Assembly: GCA_037385045.1 (NCBI GenBank)
Contig: JARRNJ010000003.1
Location: forward strand, 1 to 59,675
DNA length: 59,675 bases
Direction of reading: 5' to 3'
Source of the DNA: JARRNJ01 sp037385045
GTDB taxonomy: Bacteria; Pseudomonadota; Gammaproteobacteria; JASBUN01
Position 1 is the stretch's first letter. Every line of letters begins with the position of its first letter. Below, piece after piece: positions 53,468-59,675 of the stretch. The position numbers were made by a program, and so were the translations under genes. The notes beneath the pieces are model-generated. The model saw nothing but the letters and a program-made list of their open reading frames with translations. It was not told where the DNA came from and ran no database searches.

Positions 53468-56281
53468 ATGAATATACAAACGCTGCACCTGACCCAACCA
53501 CGCGACAAGCTGCTGCGCACGCGCGTGAAACTATTCGGCAATTTGCTCGGCAACGTGCTGCGCGCCCAGGCGGGCGAGCAGGTGCTGGAGACCGTCGAAG
53601 CGTTGCGCAAAGGCTATATCCGGCTGCGCGACACCGATGACCCCCGCCTGCGCCAACGGCTCTCGCGGCTGATCGACGACCTCGACCCCGAAACCACCAC
53701 CCACGTGCTGCGGGCGTTCAATGTCTACTTCAGCCTCGTCAACATTGCCGAAGAGGCATTTCACCACCAGGAACGCCGGCGTCAGGTCGTTTCCGGAGAA
53801 CCGCTGTGGACCGGTTCGTTCAGCGACACCCTCAACCAGTTGCTCGCCCAAGGGGTCGGCCCCGGGCAGCTGCAGACGGTGATGGATCAGCTGGCCTACG
53901 TGCCCGTGTTCACCGCCCACCCCACCGAGGCGAAACGCCGTACCATCATGGAATCCCTGCGCCGTATCTTCGTCACCAGCGAGCGTCTGCACGAGCGGCG
54001 CGTGGGCAAGGACGAGCGGCGCGAGCTGACCCAGGAACTCCAGAATCAGATCCAGATCCTGTGGAAAACCGACGAGGTGCGCATCCACCGGCCCCAGGTC
54101 CGAGACGAAATCCGCCACGGCCTGTTTTATTTCCGTGAATCGCTGTTTCAGGCCGTTCCGGTGGTCTACCGCAACGTGGAACGGGCGGTGCGCAACACCT
54201 ACGGTGTCGACGCCGACGGCCGGCCCAATGTGCGGGTGCCGAGTTTCCTGAAATTCGGCTCCTGGATCGGCGGCGACCGGGATGGCAATCCCTTCGTCAA
54301 GCCGGAAACCACCATAGTGGCGCTGCGGCTCAACAGCCGTGAGGCTCTGGTGCTGTATATGGAATGCATCAGCGAGCTGGGCCGCATTCTCACCTACTCC
54401 AGCGACCTGGTGCAGCCGTCTCAGGAACTGATGGAGAGCATCGCCAACGACGAGCAGGCGTGCGAAAAGGCGTTCGGCGACAAGCCGCATCAGTTCAGCC
54501 ACGAGCCGTACCGGCGCAAGCTGCAGTTGATGTACTACCGTCTGGAGCGCAACCTGCGTGCGGTGCGCAAGCGCCTGGACGGCGAGGCCTACAAGACCCC
54601 CAAGGCCGCCTACACCTCGGAGGCGGAATTCCTTAAGGATCTGTACCGGATCCGCGATTCGCTGGTCAGCCACGGCGACGGCAACATCGCCGACGGCAAG
54701 CTGAAGGATTTGATCCGACTGGTGGAAACCTTCGGCTTCTACCTGGTGCAGCTCGACCTGCGGCAGGAGAGCAGCCGTCATAGCGACGCGGTGGCAGAGG
54801 TGTTCGCCCAGATCGGCGTCTGCGAGGACTACGGCGAACGCAGCGAACCGGAACGGCTGCAATTGCTGTCCGACGCCCTGTCGGAATCCTCTGTCTCGTC
54901 ACTCAACGAAGACAAGCTCAGTGATGCGACCCGCGAAACCCTGGAGGTTTTCCAGGTCATGGGGCGCATGCGGCGCGAGATCAGCCGCAAGGCGTTCGGC
55001 AGCTACGTCATCTCCATGACCCACAATGCCAGCCACGTTATGGAAGTAATGTACCTGGCCCGTTATGCGGGACTGGCGGGGTACGACGGCAACGACTGGT
55101 ATTGCGATATCCGCATCTCGCCCCTGTTCGAGACCATTGAGGATCTGTCGCACATCGACCGGGTGCTGTCGAGCCTGCTGGACAACCCCGTTTACGCTGC
55201 CCTGCTGAAGGCCTCGGGCAACGTGCAGGAAGTCATGCTGGGCTACTCGGATTCATGCAAGGACGGCGGCATTCTCGCCTCCGGTTGGAATCTCTACGAA
55301 GCGCAGAAGAAAATCATCGACCAGGCCAACCGCCACGGAATCCGCTGCCGGCTGTTTCACGGGCGCGGCGGCACCATCGGCCGGGGCGGCGGCCCCACCC
55401 ATGAATCGATCGTCGCCCAGCCGCCCAACACGGTACACGGACAGATCAAGTTCACCGAGCAGGGCGAGGTGCTGTCGTACAAGTACAGCAACACCGAGAC
55501 CGCCATTTACGAGCTGACCATGGGCGTGACCGGCCTGCTCAAGGCCAGCCGCTGCGTGGTGCAGCCGGTGCCCGAGGACCGCAACGATTACATGGGGATC
55601 ATGGACGAGTTGGCCGGCGTCGGCGAACAGACCTACCGGGATCTGACCGACCGCACCCCGGCGCTGCTGGACTATTTCTACGAAGCCACGCCGGTGAGCG
55701 AAATCAGCTTGCTCAACATCGGCTCGCGGCCGTCGCACCGCGCCAAGAGCGACCGCTCAAAAAGCTCCATCCGCGCCATACCGTGGGTGTTCGGCTGGGC
55801 CCAGTCCCGTCACACGTTGCCTGCCTGGTACGGCATCGGCGCGGCGCTGGAGCGGTGGCGCGGCAACGACCCGTCACGGTTGGGCAAGTTGCAGACCATG
55901 TACATGGAGTGGCCGTTCTTCCGCTCACTGCTGGGCAACACGCAAATGGCGCTGTTCAAGGCCGACATGGACATCGCACGGGAATATTCGCGGCTGTGCG
56001 CGGACAAGGAGGCACGGGGGCGGATTTACGACCAGGTGCGGGAGGAGTACCTGCGCACCGTGACGCAGGTACTGAATGTCGCCGACGCCCAGGGACTGCT
56101 GCAGGAAAACCCGCCCCTGGCGTTGTCACTGAGCCGCCGCAATCCCTACCTGGATCCACTCAACTACATCCAGGTAACCCTGCTGCGCCGCTACCGCGGC
56201 GACACCGACGAATCGGTCTGGCGCGACCCGCTGCTGCGTTCCATCAACGCCATCTCCGCCGGGATGCGCAATACCGGCTGA
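53468..56281 (+). CDS. ppc: Phosphoenolpyruvate carboxylase
   Basis: A 937-residue anaplerotic enzyme that makes oxaloacetate from PEP and bicarbonate. Start MNIQTLHLTQPRDKLL; the ORF upstream to 53327 is unsupported. Motifs FTAHPTEAKRRT with catalytic His, GSWIGGDRDGNPFV, EVMLGYSDSCKDGGILASGW, FHGRGGTIGRGGGPTH and C-terminal MRNTG are intact. The convergent gene after it ends 15 bp away. Confidence 0.96.
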   Translation: MNIQTLHLTQPRDKLLRTRVKLFGNLLGNVLRAQAGEQVLETVEALRKGYIRLRDTDDPRLRQRLSRLIDDLDPETTTHVLRAFNVYFSLVNIAEEAFHHQERRRQVVSGEPLWTGSFSDTLNQLLAQGVGPGQLQTVMDQLAYVPVFTAHPTEAKRRTIMESLRRIFVTSERLHERRVGKDERRELTQELQNQIQILWKTDEVRIHRPQVRDEIRHGLFYFRESLFQAVPVVYRNVERAVRNTYGVDADGRPNVRVPSFLKFGSWIGGDRDGNPFVKPETTIVALRLNSREALVLYMECISELGRILTYSSDLVQPSQELMESIANDEQACEKAFGDKPHQFSHEPYRRKLQLMYYRLERNLRAVRKRLDGEAYKTPKAAYTSEAEFLKDLYRIRDSLVSHGDGNIADGKLKDLIRLVETFGFYLVQLDLRQESSRHSDAVAEVFAQIGVCEDYGERSEPERLQLLSDALSESSVSSLNEDKLSDATRETLEVFQVMGRMRREISRKAFGSYVISMTHNASHVMEVMYLARYAGLAGYDGNDWYCDIRISPLFETIEDLSHIDRVLSSLLDNPVYAALLKASGNVQEVMLGYSDSCKDGGILASGWNLYEAQKKIIDQANRHGIRCRLFHGRGGTIGRGGGPTHESIVAQPPNTVHGQIKFTEQGEVLSYKYSNTETAIYELTMGVTGLLKASRCVVQPVPEDRNDYMGIMDELAGVGEQTYRDLTDRTPALLDYFYEATPVSEISLLNIGSRPSHRAKSDRSKSSIRAIPWVFGWAQSRHTLPAWYGIGAALERWRGNDPSRLGKLQTMYMEWPFFRSLLGNTQMALFKADMDIAREYSRLCADKEARGRIYDQVREEYLRTVTQVLNVADAQGLLQENPPLALSLSRRNPYLDPLNYIQVTLLRRYRGDTDESVWRDPLLRSINAISAGMRNTG

Positions 56282-56296
56282 GAAGCACACGGGCAC

Positions 56297-57958
56297 CTAC
56301 TGTTCCAGGCCTCGGTCCTGCTGGGAGGCCGGCAGCGCCGCACCGTGACCAAGAAAACCACCGGGGGTGCACTGCGGCATGCTGCACAGCACGCTCGCTT
56401 CCCAGATCGCCAGCCATTCGCCCTTGTAGCGCTGCAGGAAATCCGGTTGCGGTCCGGTATTGGGCGGCGGATCGCTGCTGTAGACCACCACCCGTCCGTT
56501 GGGATGCTGCTCCGCCCAGTGGTGCAGTTGCCCGTGGCGAAGCACCACCAGCGGTTTCCGCAGCCGGCCGAAGAACTGGAATTGGCCGTGATAGGTGCCG
56601 ATATGGGCCACCGGCAGATCCTCGTGCTGCAGAGTCGAAAGGTAGCGCGCGGCGGGGGTGACGTCATAGGCGCCGCGAGCCGCCTGGAAAAATCCGCCGA
56701 CGAACACCATGGTGGCGACAACGCTCACCACCGCCAGGGACATCACCGCATCCGTGGCCCGATCCCAGGTGCGCAGCACGATCAACACCCCAAGGCCCGC
56801 CAGCATGACACCCCACAGGGGACGGATCTCCGCTACCCACGCCGGCAGGCTGTCCAGGCGCAGCAGCGGCACCGCCAGCAACAGGATCCCGGCGACGACG
56901 AGAAACGCCGCAGGCACCGCCTGCGACCAGCGGCCGGCCGGCACCGGACTTTGCTCCAGCGCCCGTGCCGCCAGCAACGCGAATGCCGGGAATATCGGCA
57001 ACAGGTAGTGGGGCTGCTTGCCGCTGATGAGCGAAAAGGCGATGTAGGTGGGCACCGCCCACGCGATCACAAACCGCAGACCGCGGTCCAGCTTCCCGCG
57101 CAGACCGGCCACCGCCCGGTAGAGGGGCGGCCACATGAGCCACGGAAATAACATCACCGGCAGCAGCGGCAAATACCACCACCAACCACGACGGTGGGCA
57201 AAGCTGTCCACCACGCGATCGGCGGTCTGGTGCCAGAGAATGGCCTCTTCGTAGGCCGCGCCACCGCGATAGCCGGCGCTCAGGGCCCAGCTCAGGGCGA
57301 GCCCCGCGCCGATGGCGATCGCCACCACCAGGCCGCCATACCAGAGCAGCGGCCGGCGGCGGGCATAATCGCTCCACCACGGCCCCAACAGGGCGCCAAA
57401 GGCGATCAGCAGCAGCATCACCGGACCCTTGGTGAGAATGCCCAGGCCGCAGGCCACGCCCGTCAACAGCCAGCCGGCCACGCCGCGGCCCTGTCCCGCG
57501 ATCCAGATGCCCAGCATTCCGGCGACCGCGAACGCGGTGAGAATCATGTCGAACATGGTCGCCGAGGTATAGAAGGCCCAGTAAAAGCTGCCCGCCAGCA
57601 GCCACGGCGCCAGCAGCCGCGCCTGGGGGCGCTCCGGCCACAGGCGCCGCGCCAGCGCGGCGGTGAGAAACATCGCGCCGAGGGCAAACAGGGGCGGCAC
57701 CAGCCGCGGCCACCAGCCGTTGACGCCAAACACTTCCCATCCCAACTGGAACAACCAGAACATCAGCGGCGGCTTGTGGCTGTATGTGGCGCCGTTGAGG
57801 TAGGGAACGAGGAAATTTCCGCGCAGCCACATTTCCCACGCCACACTGAGGTAGCGCGTCTCGTCGATGGGCACCGGCGTACGCACGGCGTAGGACACCA
57901 GCACCAGCGCCGCCCATGCCAGCGCCCAGCCGCGACGCAGGAGGAACTGGCGACTCAT
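56297..57958 (-). CDS. GT39/ArnT-like membrane glycosyltransferase
   Basis: A 553-residue integral membrane transferase with about twelve helices. DETRYLSVAWEMWLRGNFLV followed by GATYSHKPPLMFWLFQLGWE is the ArnT/PMT-type catalytic DE plus YxHKPP element; FYTSATMFDMIL and GKQPHYLLPIFPAFALLAAR follow. It uses a polyprenyl-phosphate sugar donor to modify lipid A or another envelope target. The start MSRQFLLRRGW overlaps the upstream LAB_N gene by 4 bp; a longer in-frame version to 58171 is just overlap. Confidence 0.85.
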   Translation of the reverse strand: MSRQFLLRRGWALAWAALVLVSYAVRTPVPIDETRYLSVAWEMWLRGNFLVPYLNGATYSHKPPLMFWLFQLGWEVFGVNGWWPRLVPPLFALGAMFLTAALARRLWPERPQARLLAPWLLAGSFYWAFYTSATMFDMILTAFAVAGMLGIWIAGQGRGVAGWLLTGVACGLGILTKGPVMLLLIAFGALLGPWWSDYARRRPLLWYGGLVVAIAIGAGLALSWALSAGYRGGAAYEEAILWHQTADRVVDSFAHRRGWWWYLPLLPVMLFPWLMWPPLYRAVAGLRGKLDRGLRFVIAWAVPTYIAFSLISGKQPHYLLPIFPAFALLAARALEQSPVPAGRWSQAVPAAFLVVAGILLLAVPLLRLDSLPAWVAEIRPLWGVMLAGLGVLIVLRTWDRATDAVMSLAVVSVVATMVFVGGFFQAARGAYDVTPAARYLSTLQHEDLPVAHIGTYHGQFQFFGRLRKPLVVLRHGQLHHWAEQHPNGRVVVYSSDPPPNTGPQPDFLQRYKGEWLAIWEASVLCSMPQCTPGGFLGHGAALPASQQDRGLEQ

Positions 57959-58263
57959 GGATGGCGGGCCCCGCTGCTCGGTTTGCGGCGCTCCTGGGCG
58001 ACGAAGTAGAGATTGCGGCTGTAGATGAAGATCCCGGTCGCCTGCCCGAGGATGAATACCGGATCCTGCCGATAGATGGCGTAGGCCAGCAGCGTCAGCC
58101 CGCCGCCGATGCTGAAGTACCAGAACGCCACCGGAATCACGCTGCGGCGCTGGCGTTCGCTCTGCAGCCATTGAATCAGGAACCGCATCGAGAACAGCGC
58201 CTGACCGGCGAAGCCGACCCCCAGCCAGACCATTTCGTAGCTCGTCAGCTCACTCGGATTCAT
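57955..58263 (-). CDS. LAB_N-type lipid A biosynthesis membrane protein
   Basis: A 102-residue protein with the conserved EMVWLGVGFAGQALFSMRFL, IQWLQSERQRRSVIPVAFWY and FSIGGGLTLLAYAIYRQDPV blocks of the lipid-A-biosynthesis N-terminal (LABN) domain family, and three hydrophobic helices. Overlaps: 14 bp with GT2 and 4 bp with GT39. The family is often encoded between a GT2 and a GT39 gene; its mechanism is unclear. Confidence 0.85.
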   Translation of the reverse strand: MNPSELTSYEMVWLGVGFAGQALFSMRFLIQWLQSERQRRSVIPVAFWYFSIGGGLTLLAYAIYRQDPVFILGQATGIFIYSRNLYFVAQERRKPSSGARHP

Positions 58264-58975
58264 ATTCCCACTCCGGACGGCAGGGACGCCGCTGCAGCCA
58301 TCTCACCCCCATCAAGTCGATGATACCGACCCACAGGCGGTTCCAGATCCCGTATTTGGACTGTCCGTGGGCGCGGGGCCTGTGGCCGACAGGCACGTTG
58401 ACAATACGACCACCGGCTCGCTTGAACAGCGCCGGCAGGAAGCGGTGAAAGTGATCGAAGTGCGGCAGTTCCAGAAACGTCTGCCGCGGAAACACCTTCA
58501 ACCCGCAGCCGGTATCCATGCAGTCGTCCTGCAGCAGCCCCTGGCGCACGCCGTTGGCAACCCGGGACGACAACCGCCGCAGCCAATTGTCGTTGCGCTT
58601 GTGCCGATTACCGGCCACCAGCACCGATGCTCCGGAACCGGCCTGGCGCTGGGCTTCCTCGTACAGCGCGGGAATATCAGCGGGATTATTCTGCCCATCG
58701 CCGTCAAGGGTTGCGACCAGCGGCGCCGTGGCCGCGCGGATGCCGCTGAATATGCCGGCGCTCTGGCCGAAATTGCGGCGATGGCGGACCACGCGCAGCT
58801 CCGCGATATCACGCTTCAGTTCCATCAGCCGCTCGCCGGTGCCGTCACTGCTGCCGTCGTCGACCACGACGATCTCGTAGGCAAAACGTCCACGCAGCGC
58901 GGCGCCCACCTCATGCAGCAACGAAGCGGCGTTGTCGACTTCGTTGTACATGGGGATTACCACCGACAGTTGCAT
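58250..58975 (-). CDS. GT2 polyprenyl-phosphate glycosyltransferase
   Basis: A 241-residue DPM1/ArnC-like transferase. LSVVIPMYNEVDNAASLLHE, VVVDDGSSDGTGERL, LDGDGQNNPADIPAL and GKVFPRQTF-type region; GQSKYGIWNR near the end. It has no C-terminal membrane helices, unlike ArnC. It would load a sugar on a polyprenyl phosphate for the following GT39. First gene of the three-gene operon. Confidence 0.85.
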   Translation of the reverse strand: MQLSVVIPMYNEVDNAASLLHEVGAALRGRFAYEIVVVDDGSSDGTGERLMELKRDIAELRVVRHRRNFGQSAGIFSGIRAATAPLVATLDGDGQNNPADIPALYEEAQRQAGSGASVLVAGNRHKRNDNWLRRLSSRVANGVRQGLLQDDCMDTGCGLKVFPRQTFLELPHFDHFHRFLPALFKRAGGRIVNVPVGHRPRAHGQSKYGIWNRLWVGIIDLMGVRWLQRRPCRPEWEYESE

Positions 58976-59330
58976 TACTGCTCCCCTCTGTTTCGTCTTC
59001 AGTTTTCCGCCGCCTTGTGGTCACGGCTTGACGGGACACGACCGGCATACCGTGCCTTGCGCCGTGGCGTCCGGATCTTGTCCGGGCCCCGGGCCGCATC
59101 GACGGCCAAACCGGCGCACATGCGCCGGCCGGCCGGAGCGGGTCTGACAGGGACCCAAATATTGTCGTTGTGGTTGTGAATGCGGGATAATAGGCCAACT
59201 GTGCACCGCTCGGCCCGTATGGATGTCTACCGGTCTCCGATATTGTCCGGATTCCACCTTGCCCCAACGTTTCGGCCGAGTTACCAAAATTTAATGTACT
59301 GAATCGCGCGCCATTCTATCATCTAACGCC
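58976..59330. other. 355-bp divergent spacer
   Basis: Separates the glycosyltransferase operon from the OmpR-type regulator. AT content rises toward 59290-59330 (ACCAAAATTTAATGTACTGA), the probable promoter for the regulator. No clear tandem direct repeats of a CuSR/PmrA box can be named, and no gene is supported. Confidence 0.4.
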
Positions 59331-59675
59331 ATGCGAATACTCGTTATTGAGGACGACAAGGAGGCTGCCAGCTACTTGGTCAAGGGGCTCAGCGAAAGCG
59401 GCCATGTGGTCGATCACGCGCTCACCGGTGACGACGGGCTGCATATGGCGCTGACCGGGGCCTACGATGTCGACGTCGTCGATCGCATGCTCCCGTGCCG
59501 TGACGGCTTGTCGGTCATCACGGCCATGCGTGCCGCGGACGTGCACACTCCCGTGTTGATCCTCAGCGCGCTGGGCGAAGTGGACGCGCGAGTCGAAGGG
59601 CTGCGTGCCGGCGGCGATGATTACCTCACCAAACCGTTCGCCTTTTCCGAACTGCTCGCGCGCCTTGATGCGCTG
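59331..59675 (+). CDS. OmpR-family response regulator, C-terminus cut
   Basis: The first 115 residues of a two-component regulator, truncated by the window edge. MRILVIEDDKEAASYLVKGL supplies the acidic pocket; Asp51 in YDVDVVDRMLP is the phospho-acceptor; VLILSALGEVDARVEGL and GGDDYLTKPFAFSELLARLD give the Thr/Ser and conserved Lys. The style resembles CusR/QseB-type regulators with winged-helix output (not seen). Placed divergent from an envelope sugar-modification operon, so it may control that operon, as PmrA does arn. Confidence 0.8.
   Translation, partial: MRILVIEDDKEAASYLVKGLSESGHVVDHALTGDDGLHMALTGAYDVDVVDRMLPCRDGLSVITAMRAADVHTPVLILSALGEVDARVEGLRAGGDDYLTKPFAFSELLARLDAL

Overview
The window is one continuous stretch of a high-GC bacterial chromosome, almost certainly a gammaproteobacterium. 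Gene order supports this: rpsF-priB-rpsR-(DUF2232)-rplI-dnaB-alr-radA, mutL-miaA-hfq-hflX-hflK-hflC-(DUF2065)-hisZ-purA, and rnr-rlmB. HisZ together with ppc, glgA and a pgi/zwf/gnd operon recalls the Chromatiales/Ectothiorhodospiraceae-type lineages, but no species can be named from the sequence alone.

Layout. 1-8.2 kb: accessory and housekeeping genes, mostly on the minus strand (a secreted protein fragment, an MFS transporter, a broken aroC, hemN, a metal-type MerR with a thioredoxin-fold partner, a methyltransferase, a GNAT and two membrane proteins). 8.2-11.6 kb: a decayed GGDEF remnant and a sensor kinase plus sigma-54 activator pair. 12.1-21.9 kb: the accessory island of most interest. 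It holds a porin and a PBP-like protein. A five-gene run follows (thermostable-hemolysin-family protein, AMP-dependent ligase, haem-oxygenase-like diiron oxidase, secreted TPR protein, SDR). After it come a YkgJ-type cysteine-cluster gene on the other strand and a PLP decarboxylase fused by a 4-bp overlap to an ATP-grasp ligase. 21.9-46 kb: core genome on the minus strand (radA, alr, dnaB, ribosomal cluster, rlmB, rnr, tRNA-Leu, purA, hisZ, hflCKX, hfq, miaA, mutL, amiC, tsaE, nnr), with two families of intergenic repeats on either side of radA. 46-56.3 kb: queG, a DUF123 protein, the gnd-zwf-pgi operon, glgA and ppc. 56.3-59.7 kb: a three-gene glycosyltransferase operon divergent from an OmpR-type response regulator cut by the window edge.

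The main proposal is that 8.5-21.9 kb may be one sigma-54-controlled metabolic system. Two plus-strand operons, beginning at 13944 and 19159, each have a GG-N10-GC (-24/-12) promoter at a suitable distance. A sigma-54 activator with its sensor kinase is encoded just upstream, and two dyad sites lie about 75-95 bp upstream of the first promoter. The enzymes suggest activation of a carboxylic acid, diiron oxidation, reduction, and separately decarboxylation of an amino acid with ATP-dependent ligation. The product is unknown. The chromosomal aroC copy lacks about 62 codons including its signature motif and changes frame, which is either a real lesion in a normally essential gene or an assembly error.
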